A stretch of DNA of 64,000 nt. It comes from Petaurus breviceps papuanus. Lineage: Eukaryota; Chordata; Mammalia; Diprotodontia; Petauridae. A program made the translations under genes and the position numbers. The notes below the pieces were generated by a model. It ran no database searches. It worked only from the letters and a program-made list of their open reading frames with translations, and had not been told where the DNA came from. The DNA lies in assembly GCA_028583685.1 (NCBI GenBank), contig JAMXIF010000051.1:47736443-47800442 (forward strand), in the 5' to 3' direction. Every line of letters starts with the position of its first letter. Within the stretch, counting starts at the first letter, position 1. Positions 47,173 through 58,321 of this stretch are shown piece by piece.

Positions 47173-48479
47173 CTCTGACTCATGATGCCTGCCATCAAAT
47201 CTCTCCTTTCCTTTTTTCTAGACAACAGGTCCCTCCCTTCTCTTTTACTTTTTAGCCATCCATTAAAGTTTGACACAAATTTCACTCCTTCTCCACAGGA
47301 TTTTATGTAATTTGTTCTTCATCCCACAGGCAGGATTTGAATCCAGGTCCTCCTGCCAAGCCCAGCACTCTGTATACCCTAACACTATGGCTATACCATC
47401 TCATCTACTCTGTGCCATACAGATATATATGGCAGACTGTCACTTAGGCCTGAGGGCAGGGGTAGTGTGCTTTCTAAACTTTCTATCCCCCTCCTCCAAG
47501 CCTCACTGTACTTTACGAAGCCTCAGTACCAAATGAGTGTTCAATATTAGAATGGATGAGGCTCAGTAGATAGGGGATGTGAAACAGCAGGACGCAGGCA
47601 CAGCCCCAGCCCCAGCCTCATCTGTCAGTTCCTTTGGGGAATGGGGTGGGAGTGGGGAGGCAGAAGTGGGCGACACTTTTGGCAGCCATGACACTGCCAA
47701 GCTCTTCTCTCTTTATATTGACCGGGACGCATGTTCCCACCTTTTCTAAAACTGAATTTCTGAGCCTGCCTCTGTTTGGAAACCTTGGTCTACCTCTTCT
47801 GGGAGGCAAGCCCTCCCACCTCACGGCTCTCCCACTCTTGGTGTGCTGAACACTTGCAGCAGCGGGACTGCCAAGGCTTCCTCAGGCTCTTGGTTACTCC
47901 GTGAGCCTTCCTGAAGCCCACTGTCATGGACAGCAGGGCATCCGTGCCCATGGTGCTACTGGTACCCCAAGGACAGCAAGAGTAGAAGGAAGTCACAAAC
48001 AGGACCACCTGCATGGTAAAGAGCATGGCCCTGAGGAATAACATGAATGAAGCAACACCATGATGTCAAACATAAATGTTCTAATAATGTGTTTCACCAA
48101 AGATATCCATCTCTCAGTTCAAAGGTATGTTTGGGAACACTGCATTTCATAGTACAGATCATGCTGTGAAACATACTGGTACAAGCCTTCGATCATTTGG
48201 GATTTCCTAATGCTCTGTTGAAAATACACATGGAACCATCAATTAAACCAAAGAACCCTGAATAATCACACTTAGACATCAATACAGAAATTTGGGGTCT
48301 TCAGACCACATCCTCATATAGTCAAACTGGAAGATAATTTAGAGTAAGATGAATGGATATCCGATGGATGTCTAAGACATGTCGATGTAAAAGTTCCAAA
48401 GACATCATTCTGAAGAGACAGGTGACCTGGTGATTACATGGGAAGCTCCCAAGTCAGATTTGCCAAACATCTAAATGAT
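47173..48479. other. Intron 1, no clear feature
   Basis: A poor antisense MIR-like piece may lie at about 47320-47400 (ggcaggatttgaatccaggtcctcctgcc). The rest, including a GC-richer patch at 47.6-48.0 kb, is unassigned. Confidence 0.35.
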
Positions 48480-48715
48480 AATTATAGTAGAGAGGTGGAA
48501 TGGAAAGAATGCTGGGCTTGGTGCCAGGAAAAAGCTGGAATCAATTCCTACAGACCCCAATCTAACAAAGACCACCACTGGAGGTAATCACTTGACTTCT
48601 CTGAGACTCAGTCTCCTCATCAGTAAAAGCGAGGTGATAACATTGGGAGTTCCTATCTGGAATACCTTCCATGGTGTTGTTGTGAGGATGCAGTGACCAG
48701 GTAAGTACTAGAAAG
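48480..48715 (+). mobile_element. MIR-type SINE (sense)
   Basis: This is readable from head (gtagagaggtggaatggaaagaatgctgggcttggtgcc) through core (gtaatcacttgacttctctgagactcagtctcctcatcagtaaaagcg) to the 3' part (ggtgttgttgtgaggatgcag). Confidence 0.7.
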
Positions 48716-48960
48716 ACCTGACCACACTAGAGAAACAACAGGGGCTGTCATCTGAGCAGAGATGGGACCCCTCCCTCAGCGGTCTTCACACTTCTTAACT
48801 TCTTAAGTTCAGGAGCCATTCTAGTGTGACAGAAGAGCCAGGGGACACCCCAGAAAGGAGTACTTCTCTGATAAGAAATCACTGGACTACTAGCCTAAGT
48901 TCGTTCTTAGGTCATACCAACAGAGTTCACTGATGGACTGGGAACAGAAAAAGAACAATG

Positions 48961-49132
48961 AGGGGCAGCTAGATGGCGCAGTGAATAGAGCACCGGCCCT
49001 GGAGTCAGGAGGACCTGAGTTCAAATCTGGCCTCAGACACTTAACACAAAAACTAGCCATGTGACCTTGAGCAAGTCATTTAACCCCAATTGCCCTCCAA
49101 AAAGGAAAGAAAGAAAGAAAGAAAGAAAGAAA
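48961..49132 (+). mobile_element. MAR-type tRNA-SINE (sense) with (GAAA)n tail running into a gap
   Basis: Head: ggggcagctagatggcgcagtgaatagagc. Middle: gagttcaaatctggcctcagacacttaac. End: gagcaagtcatttaaccccaattgcc. The tail becomes GAAA repeats (49107-49132) and stops at the N run, so the repeat is longer than shown. Confidence 0.9.
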
Positions 49133-49232
49133 NNNNNNNNNNNNNNNNNNNNNNNNNNNNNNNNNNNNNNNNNNNNNNNNNNNNNNNNNNNNNNNNNNNN
49201 NNNNNNNNNNNNNNNNNNNNNNNNNNNNNNNN
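49133..49232. other. Assembly gap (100 N)
   Basis: A run of exactly 100 N lies inside the GAAA tail of a SINE, so the real length is unknown. Confidence 0.99.
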
Positions 49233-51239
49233 CCGCATCCTCAGACAAAATTCCTTGAACAGCAAGGCAGAGAAGGGCAGCATGGAGGCCACTGGTAACA
49301 ACCTACAGGGCAGAACCACAGGAGCAGACTGGAAGGAATCACTAAAGCATCTGAGATATCAATGTATAATTTCTATACAAGGCTGGCCTTTTTTGGTCAC
49401 CAAAAAATTTCACAGAAAATGTCCCGAGAGCAGAGAAGGTAACTATTTCTTAATTCTCTTCTGAACCGACCATCACTGATTATATAGAATGGAAACAAAA
49501 TCAAATACCGAAACTCAAATCTATTCTTTCTGTTTCTTCATTTTCCCACAAAATAGAGATATCTGCTTTTACTATAGATAAACTGGCAAGGAGAGGAAAA
49601 AAAAAAACCAGAAGCAATCTGGCATGTCTGGAGCCTTTAAAAACACAGCACTTAATTCTAATTTTCTCTTTAATCTTAGAAGAGGGTTCAGAGAGGTGTT
49701 TGCTATCTATTTCTAAAGTTTTAATCAATAAGTTAATTACTCTTTTAATCTATTTGGCTACTTTGCATGCATTGATTTTTCTAACCCTCCCTTCATCAGA
49801 ATTCTTATCTTCTCAGTATAAAATTGATCAGATTTAATCTAGCTATCTAGTAAAACATGAATCAAAAGTTGCTAATTGCTTCTGTGGATTTCAAACTTCT
49901 ATAATATAAATGTCATTTAAATTCATGAAGCTAGAAAAATCAGCTAGCTCAGAACCTTCAGGACAGCAAGAATATTTGCCTATTTGCCACAGCATTCCCC
50001 TCTCCCCAATCCCACCCTCCCCAGCTCTGAATTGTAGATAAGCTTCTTGGGAGCTCTTAGACCATCAGTGGTGCTGTGGGAGGGGTCTGAGAAAATTCAC
50101 ATTCAGTAACGTCCTCACGGAATTTGTTTCTGAAACCAAGAAATCAATACTTCATACTTTCCTTTAAAATGGCTCAGATATAGTTGGATGAAACACACAG
50201 AAGGTTCCATTTAATACAGCAAGCCAAACTGTTAACTGTTATGTAAACTGAATTATAAAAATCATGTCAAACATTAATACAAACTGTTAAGTCACAGAAA
50301 GTCATCTTTCCTCAAGAGTTTGCTTTGTTCATGGACAATTAATTAACACAAGGGCTATCAGGCAGATAATTACTTTCAGTATTTATGGTATGCCACAGAT
50401 AACTATGTATGGATGCAGGGAGAGCTAGCCAGGGAACACCTTGATGATATCTCAGCCTTCTAGAGACAGAATTCCAGACAGCCTTAAATTCCTAAATCAG
50501 AAAAGTCATGACACTCTTAAGGATCTAACACTTTTTTTAAACATTAAGCACAGAGCAGGACTGTACCTATACCTTTTCTTTTCCTTGAAAGGAAAAGCTT
50601 GACACAGCAATAACCAGAAAAAGTAGGAAAAGGGAATGCTAACTGCTTGCCTTTTAATGACCAGAAAATAACATGGAGCTGTCTAAATAAAGCAGGCAAA
50701 TGAACACATCTCCAGGTCCTCTCCTCGATCTTGATTCAGGTCCCTTTCCATTCCAGCCTGTAGTCTCTCTCTGACTCCCTGGTGAGACCCAGCACCACAT
50801 TCTAGCCAATCTAGGCCCTGTTTCATGCTAACTGAACTCAAGTGTATTCAGAAAGAGTGGTCACTTTCTTTGGCCAGGAAATGCTCTGGGAAGGAGAGGG
50901 TCCGCTAGGTTTGGACAGGTTAGGAAGGTATCTGTGACCAACGCAGACTGTTAGGACCAGGCTCCTTTTCCCAGTAGGATGGGGCTAGGTAGACAGAAAC
51001 AGCCAGAATGACAGATGCCCCCAGTAGCCCCAGACGGCTACTGCAGCCCCCAAAGGAATCCTGCCAACCCCTGCTTTTTTCCTGAACTAACAGGCTCATG
51101 ATGGGTATATTCAAAGGTACCTAGAATGCTGACCCAAGATCACTGTATTTACTGGTTCCCTTTATGTAAAAGTGTAAAACCACAAACTTTTAATGAGTGG
51201 ATTCTATGCCTCTTCTCAGTCCTCATCCTTCCTGATCTC
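49233..51239. other. Intron 1, no recognised feature
   Basis: These two kilobases carry no exon, RNA gene or named transposon that I can support. Confidence 0.4.
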
Positions 51240-52215
51240 CATTAAATTATCTGATATCCCCTTGTTCTGGATACTCTCCTCCCCCTGTATTTTCAGAAAG
51301 CTGCCCCCTCTCTTGATTCCTCTCCCACATGGCTGACCCCCAAAGGCAGGCTCCTTTACTGGACCATAGTTTAAGTTCTTTCTTTATACTCTCTTTCTCG
51401 ATGGGCTCATCCATGGCTTCCACTTCCATGCAGATGACTCCCAGTTCTAGAGATCCAGCCCATATCTTTCCCAAGCTTTAATTCCAATTCACCAAATGGA
51501 CGTCCCATAAGCAACTCAAATTCCCTCTCCTCCAAACTTCCTCGTTTCTGTTTAGAGTACCACCATCCTTACAGTTCCCTAGGTCTGCAGCCTTGGAATT
51601 ATCCTCAACTCTGCCCCACCCCATTCCTAGCCAACCAACAGCCAAGTCTTCTGGATTCAATCTTCAAAACATCCTTCCCTTTCTCTCCATTTCACTGGTT
51701 ACTACACTCTTCAAGCCTTCATCACCTTTTTCTAAGATGAAGGAACAGCCTCCTCCCTAATGACTGGTCAGTCTGTCCCCTCTCCAATCCCTCCTCCACA
51801 GAGGTATCAAAAGAATACTCCAAAAACACAAGTCTGACCCTGTCACTGCCCTGCTCCAGAACCTTAAGTGGCTTCCTACTGACTTTAGTATGAGACACAA
51901 ATTCCTCAGGCTGCTGTTTAAGGCCTCTGTAGTCTGGCTCCAGCCTCAAACTCTTCTTAAGCCTTCAAGCTGCCCCCTTCCCCACCCCCACCCCCCCACT
52001 GCCACCCAAAGGGTCCCTCCTCAATACAGCTTACCCTTTCTTGCCCCTGAAACGTTGCTCAATTCTTCCCTGGGCCTGGAATGCTCAGCCTTCCTCCTAC
52101 AGTTTGTCTGTTTAAATGTGAATTCAACAACTCCTTCCTGGCAAAGTGTTCCCCAAGTCTCCCAGTTGAGTGACCTTCCTCCTCAGCTCTCACAGAGTAT
52201 GCTGCTTTGTTACTA
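51240..52215 (+). mobile_element. L2 LINE 3' region (sense)
   Basis: The L2 pattern is clear: catggcttccacttccatgcagatgactcccagttctag, ttccaattcaccaaatggacgtcccataagcaactcaaattccc, ttggaattatcctcaactctgcccc, aacacaagtctgaccctgtcactgccctgctccagaacc, and cctgggcctggaatgctcagccttcc. Old, with stops. Confidence 0.8.
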
Positions 52216-52318
52216 ATGCAAAGAATATGAAGCCCAGATGAGGAGACATACCAGCAGAGGGAAAGGGGCCAACTAGAACAGAATGGTCATTCCATACATG
52301 GTCAAAATGCAGGAATTA

Positions 52319-52481
52319 GGGGCGGCTAGGTGGCACAGTGAGTAAGAGTGCCAGCCCTGGAGTCAGGAGGACTGGGATCGATTGCCACCTCAGATACTTA
52401 ACACCCACACAAAATACACCCACACAAAATAACTGGCTGTGTAACCCTGGGCAAGTTACTTAACCCCAGTTGCTTAAAAAA
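52319..52481 (+). mobile_element. WSINE-type SINE monomer (sense) with 15-bp TSD
   Basis: The element starts ggggcggctaggtggcacagtgagtaagag and ends gcaagttacttaaccccagttgctt plus an A tail. AAAATGCAGGAATTA flanks it at 52304-52318 and 52482-52496. Inside, a 15-bp unit (acacccacacaaaat) is duplicated in tandem. Confidence 0.9.
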
Positions 52482-52679
52482 AAAATGCAGGAATTATATT
52501 GGGTGCTGTTGCCTGGTTATGTTTCTCTGTCACTGAGGAGGGCATAAGAGTCAGGAGTGGGATGTTATTTTCCTAGAAATGGTTGTGATTTGGGGGTAAA
52601 AAACTTCAATAAAATGCATTTTAAATGTTTTAATTCTAATATATTTATCATGTAATGTTGTATATTTACAGATGTCTTA

Positions 52680-52985
52680 TTGCCCTGCTAGACTGACTAT
52701 AAGCTGCAGGAGGGTAGGGTTCATCTTAGTCAAAATTTGGACCCCTCGACCACCACTACCAGCAATATTCTGCAGACAAGAGGTACTGAATAAATATCTA
52801 CTAATGAACCCTCACCCTCCTTTCTGTACCCACTAAGGGCTACAGTGCTAATCAAATAAAATATACACAAATGCTTTTTAATGATTCAATAAACACTTAT
52901 TGAATCCCATGTCCACCATGAGAGCAGGGGCTGCCTTTCTGTTTGGTACTTGTATCCCCAGCACGTAGGACAGGACCTGGTACAC
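52680..52985 (+). mobile_element. L2 3' tails (sense), two pieces
   Basis: One tail is at 52680-52800 (ctgactataagctgcaggagggtagggttcatc...gtactgaataaatatcta). Another begins at about 52905 (atgagagcaggggctgcctttctg...ccccagcacgtaggacaggacctggtacac) and resumes at 53298-53345 after the BovB-like insertion. Confidence 0.65.
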
Positions 52986-53297
52986 CTGTTGTTCATTCAT
53001 TCAGCACTGTCCAACTCTTTGTGACCCCACAGACCCCATGGCATGCCAGGGCCTTCTACCCTCCACTATCTCCTGACGTCTGTCCACGCTCAAGTACCTT
53101 GTTTCTGCAATACCATCTATCCATCTCATCCTCTGATATCCCCTTTTTCCCTTTTGCCCTCAATCTTTCCCAACATCAGGGTCTTTTTCTCCTCTTCCCA
53201 TTATATGACCGAAGTATTTCAGCTTCAGCTTCAGTATCTGACCTTCCAGTGAATACCCTGATTTGGTGTCCTTGCTGTCCAAAGGACTCCCAAAAGT
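52986..53297 (+). mobile_element. BovB-like RTE 3' fragment (sense)
   Basis: The order of landmarks is that of BovB-type RTE elements and Bov-tA-like SINEs: gttcattcattcagcactgtccaactctttgtgacccc, agaccccatggcatgccagggcc, atctatccatctcatcctctgatatcccc, ctcaatctttcccaacatcagggtctttttc, gaagtatttcagcttcagcttcagtatctgaccttccagtgaatac. CTGGTACAC/CTGGCACAC on the two sides (52977-52985, 53298-53306) looks like the target duplication. It is inserted in an L2 tail. Confidence 0.75.
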
Positions 53298-53306
53298 CTG
53301 GCACAC

Positions 53307-53929
53307 AGCAGGCATTTAATAAATGTTTCCTGACTGACTCTCTAGCTCAACAATAACATCCACTCCCAGAGCATCATCCTCAATGTGCTTCTATTTGCAG
53401 GGAAGAGTCCATCCCTACCCCCCCACACCTCATGAGATCCATGGTTCCTGAAAAGATATTAGCCTAACGATCTATACAAAAACACCTGAATGGATGAAGA
53501 GTGTCTTTGGCCCAAACTATGACAAGCAGCTGGCTGAGTCAATCCATCAAAACAAGTAACTGAAACTGGAACTGCAGATGGCCAATGAGTTGGGCCCCAA
53601 ACTGAATATGACAGAGAAAAGAAACTGGGCTGGATCTGGGAAAGTGAGCAGTATTTTTTAAAGCACCTCAGCTGTTCTCTGACATAAAAGATATTTTTTA
53701 AACCTTAGTATTATTTTAGTAATGCTACATGGCTTCAAAGTGTGATGCAAAGGGTAATGGAGGGTATACATGTGATAGAATGGTCATCGACCGGCTGTAC
53801 TATTTTCTGAACAAATAGACCAAAAAGTCATATAAAAGATATGACCCAGGAAATGTACAATCAGGGAAGAAAGTAGACTAGTCAATGAATCAAAAAGTAC
53901 TTATTAATGGTCATGTAGAAAGAGCAAGG
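53307..53929. other. L2 tail remnant, then unassigned sequence
   Basis: 53307-53345 is the rest of the L2 tail (aggcatttaataaatgtttcctgactgac). The remainder has no recognised feature and may include decayed L3. Confidence 0.45.
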
Positions 53930-54180
53930 GATAACAGATGGCTAGCCTGAGCAGCTGTACTGGTATCCACAGAATGTTTTAAAGGCTACGCTTGGAGTCA
54001 TTAACTATAATGGGCTGTCTCAGAAGGTAGGATCAGTGCCTCTCAGGTTTTCAAGAGGACTATGGATGACTACTTGTCAAATATGTTATACTGTTCCTTC
54101 TACAGTCTGGCCTGGGTTGGATCAAAGGGCTACTTACTTAGATGGTTTCCAACTCTACAACTCAGTGATTCTGTGACATC
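53930..54180 (+). mobile_element. L3/CR1 3' end (sense)
   Basis: This reads gggctgtctcagaaggtaggatcagtgcctctcaggttttcaagaggactatggatgactacttgtcaaatatgttata...ggttggatcaaagggctacttacttagatggtttccaactctacaactcagtgattctgtgac, the CR1-clade 3' end in the expected order. Confidence 0.75.
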
Positions 54181-54195
54181 AAGGAAGAATTTCAG

Positions 54196-54440
54196 GTTGT
54201 TGTGTTTGTTCTTCGTTCTCGAAGAGGACCATGACATCAGGGAAATGACGTGATGTGCAGGTGACTTGGATTTGAGGGAGGGAGGGCTGTGCAAGGTCAC
54301 CAGCCTCACTTTCTCCTCCAGAGCCATCTGGGTCCAGTGACCAGATACTCATCAGGATGACTGGAGATGGCCCAGGATGCACTGGGGGACCCTGGCCTTG
54401 TAGGCTAAGGTCTTTTCAGGTGCTCACTTTGAGTAAGGTA
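54196..54440 (+). mobile_element. RTE-driven marsupial SINE (RTESINE type, sense)
   Basis: The head is ttgttgtgtttgttcttcgttctcgaagaggaccatgacatcaggg and the body is ggtgacttggatttgagggaggg...cctcactttctcctccagagccatctgggtccagtgaccagatactcatcaggatgactggagatggcccaggatg. I recognise this as the marsupial SINE mobilised by RTE/BovB; the name is from memory. Confidence 0.75.
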
Positions 54441-54619
54441 ATACCCATTCAGTGAATAGGTCTCTTTAAGAAGTTAATCAAGGGGGTGGCCCCTTTAATC
54501 AAGAAAGAAAAAAAAATCCCTTCCCCTCCCCTCTCTGTGTCTCTCCCCTCAGTCCTTACCTGGGGGTACTCTGCCCAGGGAGCTGTACATTTCAACGGTC
54601 AAAAGCTGCCTTTTTTCCT

Positions 54620-54765
54620 TCGGGTCTAGACAAGTCACAACTTCTGTTTGCCTCAGTTTTCTTAACTGGGGATAATTATACTAAGTACCTCCTTGCATTA
54701 TTGCAAAGATTAAATGCAAAAGTGCCTGGAACATAGTAGGTGCTTAATAAATGTTTATTCTTTTC
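54620..54765 (+). mobile_element. MIR-type SINE 3' half (sense)
   Basis: The segment reads agacaagtcacaacttctgtttgcctcagttttcttaactggggataattatactaagtacctcc...agtgcctggaacatagtaggtgcttaataaatgtttattc. Confidence 0.8.
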
Positions 54766-54889
54766 CCTTCCCTATCATAAAAGTAAAAACGAGAATATGA
54801 AAAGTAAATAAAGTTATGGGGGAAATGGAGGGTGAACAAGAAGTGCTAAAACCCAGAGGATCAGGACAGGCCTTGCACAGAGAGTGTTG

Positions 54890-55520
54890 AAGAAAGGCCC
54901 TGAAGCCTGCTCTGTCTCCCCTGACTCGGCTGCTCCTCTGACCTCACTCCCACCCAGGCTCCAGCCTTCATGATCTAGGTCTTTGGCTCTGCCCTGGACT
55001 CACCTATCTTACACTCCAAGTCAACAAGGCTTGTTGGCCTCTGCTGTCCTTTGCTTTATTTCTTCCTGGCTCCCCTCAGGTCAGCCCTCTTTACCACCCA
55101 GCTCTGCTATTTGTAATGGCTTTCTCATGGTCTTCTGGAAGCTCACTCTTTCTTCCTTTCTTATACATAGCAAAGTCACATCACTACCATAACTACTTGG
55201 CCTCAAACTTTTCCATGGCTCTCTACGGTCAACTGAGCAAAGTTCTAACTACTTTGCTTGGCATTCAAGGCCCTAGATTGTACCACGAGCCCACCAAAGC
55301 AGCCTCCTCTCATATTACTCCCCTCTGTTTCCCTAACACAGCCAGTGCTCTCTGGATCCTATGCCTTCCTTCCCTATGGCTGGAATGCCCAGGACTCCTC
55401 CCCTCTCTGATGCCCCTGCTGCCTCTCTCTATACCCTTTAACTCCCAATGCCATCTCCTAGAGGAAATCCTCCTGGAACCTTCCTCCTCAGACCTCCCTC
55501 ACATTGTGCTTTCTGAGTAA
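54890..55520 (+). mobile_element. L2 LINE 3' region (sense)
   Basis: The C-terminal/3' L2 pattern runs from ggctccagccttcatgatc through ggccctagattgtaccacgagcccacc, atgccttccttccctatggctggaatgcccaggactcc and cccaatgccatctcctagaggaaatcc. It lacks the final tail. Confidence 0.65.
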
Positions 55521-55805
55521 ATCTTTAACCAAACAAAATACATTTGCTGATCAGTTATGTGCCAGGCCCTGAGAAGACAAAGGCCAAAATGAAACTGTCC
55601 TATAATTAAGGAGAAAATGTGCACATATCTAAGTACGTGCAGAAGAGAAGATCATTTTTAGGGGAGAAGTTCAAGCACCTGGAAGGGATCAAGAAAGACC
55701 TCATGCAAGAGATGGCACTTGGGAGGAGCTTCAAAAGGAACTAGGTTTTTAGGAGGCTTTATGTAGAAGGCAGGCTTGAGTTCCATCTTCTAGAAGTGAG
55801 GGTTT

Positions 55806-56162
55806 CTATGACACAGAGGAAGGGAGAAAGGGAGGAAGGAACAAAGGGAAGGAAGGGAAAGGGGGGAGGAAGGAAGGGGGTAATAAAGAAGGGAAGGAGG
55901 GAAGGAACAAGAAAAAGAAAGGTAGGAGGAAAGAAGAGAGGAAAAGAGGAGGGAGGAAGGAAAGGAAGGAGGGAACAAAGGGAGAGAAAGGGAAGGGGAA
56001 AGGAGGAAAGGAAGGAGGGAGGAAGGAAAGAAGGAAGAGAGGTAGAAAGGGGGTGGTAAAGGAAGGAAAGGAGGGAAGGAACAGGGAAAGGAAGAAGGGT
56101 GGGAGGGAGGAAAAGAAGAGGGAAGGAGGGAGGGAGGGAGGAAGGAAGGGACGAAGGAAGGA
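55806..56162. repeat. GGAA/GGGA-rich polypurine array (about 350 bp)
   Basis: This is an interrupted tetranucleotide array (GGAA, GGGA, GAAA) on the plus strand. It abuts the 3' end of an antisense MIR-type SINE, so on the minus strand it is the SINE's TTCC-type tail. GGAA arrays bind ETS factors when long enough. The open frames across it are low-complexity artefacts. Confidence 0.92.
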
Positions 56163-56370
56163 AGCATTTATTAAGTGCCTACTATGTGTCAGGTACTGTT
56201 CTAAGCACTTTATAAATATTATCTTATTTGATCCTAACAAGAAAAGTGGGAGAAAGATGCTATTATCCCCAGTTTTCAAATGAGTAAACTGAGGCAGGCA
56301 GAGGTTAAGTGACTTGTCCAGGGTTGCACAGTTAGTAAGTGTCTATGTTTAGAGTGGAATTCAGGTCTCT
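56163..56370 (-). mobile_element. MIR/THER-type SINE (antisense)
   Basis: Plus-strand reading: gcatttattaagtgcctactatgtgtcaggtactgttctaagcac, atcttatttgatcctaacaag, gctattatccccagttttcaaatgagtaaactgaggc, gttaagtgacttgtccagggttgcacagttagtaag. The tail of this SINE is the GGAA array. Confidence 0.85.
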
Positions 56371-56804
56371 CTTAGTCCAGGTCCACCTTATTGTCTGCCT
56401 CAAGGTGAAGGAAGAGTACATTCCTAGTATGGAAGAAAGCCTATGCAAAAGTAAGGAGGTGGTATATGGAAGGCTGTGTGTTGAGAAACATCTGGATGGC
56501 CAATTTGGCTGGACCACAAAATGCATGAAGAGAAATCATACATAATAAGCCTTGAATGGCACATTAGAGGCAGGGTGTGAAGGGCTTTAAATGAGAAACA
56601 AAGGCATTCCTATTTGCTCCAAGAGGTACTAAAGAATGACAGGCGAGTATACAGCAGGGGAGTAACACTTCATGCCTCCCCCCTGTAATGCGTTTTTCAT
56701 GGTATATTCTTATTACAGAAATGTGGGTCATATTTGTAGCTACAGCTCTAGGGTTACACTAGCCTAGCACTATACAGTCAGTAGTGCCTGGGTCTCATCC
56801 CCCT

Positions 56805-56925
56805 AACAAACTGTAATCTCCAGGACAGCAAAGACTGCATCTTCTCTTTACTTAGCCCAGTATTCTGTACACAGGTAATGCACAACAGGTGTTTATATAT
56901 GAATGAACAGGCAGCCTATGGCACA
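56805..56925 (+). mobile_element. L2 3' tail (sense)
   Basis: This reads aaactgtaatctccaggacagcaaagactgcatcttc...ttagcccagtattctgtacacaggtaatgcacaacaggtgtttatatatgaatga. Confidence 0.6.
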
Positions 56926-57764
56926 CAGTGACCTTTTCCCTTTTTTCATCCCCGGGCCTGATTACATTGTGAGAAAAGTGTCCTGTACACAATGGAGTAT
57001 GTCCTAAATGCAGGTCGTTTTTATTTTCACCATCATTATCACCATCATCTAATTGCTAGAAATTATTCAGCCCATTTGGTCAGAACATGGAACAGACGAC
57101 TCACATCCCCATGACTATCCTGGATAAGAAATACCATGACGGCATTCTGACCTTTTTTTGGGTCTGGGCTAAAAGCAAGCAAGCCATCCACAGAAAATGA
57201 AAAACTGAGGTGGAGAAATGCAGCAAAACCCCTCTGAAGGGCAGTACTTCTCCCCCTACCTGAGCGCCCTTTAGGGCTCACCCGGCCCTTCTCATACTGC
57301 TAGGAAGGGGCTTTCCTAGGTTGGCTGCAGTGGCTCTGGCCCCCACAGGGAGCTGGCTCTTACACGGGGGAAGGAGAGCAGGGTCCTGCAGAAGCCAGCG
57401 TGGAACAAGGGAGAAGCAGGGCTGGGACAGACCTCCAGCTGCAGGGAGGAGGTGAGAGCAGCGTCTCCGGAGCCAGCCCTGCTTACAGGGAGGATCTGGA
57501 GCCTCCAAGGCGCTGCCCCTGAGCCTCCCGCTGACAATCACCCTCTTCCTGCGCACTCCCCTCCCTCCCAACGCACTTTGCTGGGATCTTCTTCTTTCTT
57601 CCTCCCTTACGCCACCACGGAAAAAGCTTGGTGTCAACAGCAAAAGGGTCTGGATCCTAATTCCATTCAAGCTCCTGATTCCTTCAGTGACCTTGACCAA
57701 GTCACTCCTTTCCTGCACCTCAATATCCTCATCTGCACAATAAGGGTATTTATTGGATTAATTA
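56926..57764. other. Intron 1, GC-richer unique sequence near the promoter
   Basis: GC content rises from about 57.2 kb, 0.6-1 kb inside the gene from exon 1. Open frames on both strands (for example 57278-57718) follow from the GC bias. I recognise no exon. Confidence 0.4.
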
Positions 57765-57985
57765 GGTGACGTAATAGACGGTGCACCAGGCCTGGAGTCA
57801 GGGAGACTGGAGTTCAAATCCAGCCTCAGACAGGAGGTGCATGACCCTGGGCAAGTCACTTCACCCTGCTTGCCTCAGTTTCCCCATCTGTAAAATGAGC
57901 TGGAGAAGGAAATGGCTTGTATCTGCCAAGAAGACCCCAAATGCGGTGAGGAAGAAATGACTTAGTGACACCAGGACAGACACCG
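57765..57985 (+). mobile_element. Marsupial MIR-variant SINE (sense)
   Basis: Head to tail: attaggtgacgtaatagacggtgcaccaggcctggagtcagggagactggagttcaaatccagcctcag, gaccctgggcaagtcacttcaccctgcttgcctcagtttccccatctgtaaaatgagctggagaaggaaatggc, then ccaagaagaccccaaatgcggtgaggaag. It is the sense form of the element at 24920-25130. MIR core pieces continue at 57990-58150. Confidence 0.8.
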
Positions 57986-58321
57986 TTTAAATCACTTTAA
58001 GTCTGCAGCCTCGGGTTCTTTGTCCTTACAATAAAGGGGTCGGGCTGGATGGATTTAAGACCCCGGTACCTGTAAAATCGAGACCGTGGGCAGGTTAGCT
58101 TCTCCTCTCCGTGCCTCAGTTTCCCCACCTGTAAAATGGGGCGTCTGACCGGTGAGGTCACTTGCAGCTCCAGGAGCTTCGGGGTGCCAGGGGGAGGGGG
58201 CGGGGAGGGCTGAGGGTCGGTCCAAGGTGAAGGTCTGAGGAGGGGCGGGACCAGACGGGAGCTGCAGAAGGGGCGGGAAGGAGGACGGCTCGGAGAAGGA
58301 AAGGTTGTGGGCCGTACTCAC

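Larger units (their letters stand above)
55545..56680 (-). mobile_element. L2 LINE 3' region (antisense), split by a SINE plus GGAA array
   Basis: Left part (55545-55800): tgctgatcagttatgtgccaggccctgagaag...ggaggagcttcaaaaggaactagg. Right part (about 56400-56680): gtacattcctagtatggaagaaagcctatgcaaaag, ggccaatttggctggaccacaaaatgcatgaagag, gtgtgaagggctttaaatgag. The pieces are colinear with antisense L2, with the MIR-type SINE and its expanded tail between them. Confidence 0.65.

Noticed and set aside
55790-56279. Long Pro/Ser/Phe and Lys/Gly/Arg frames over the GGAA array, and similar ones at 61318-61643
   Set aside because: Low-complexity polypurine/polypyrimidine DNA lacks stops in several frames at once.
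57278-57769. Possible second gene or alternative first exon in GC-rich DNA near the promoter
   Set aside because: Open frames appear on both strands from GC bias. No recognisable protein, splice-framed exon or conserved motif supports them.
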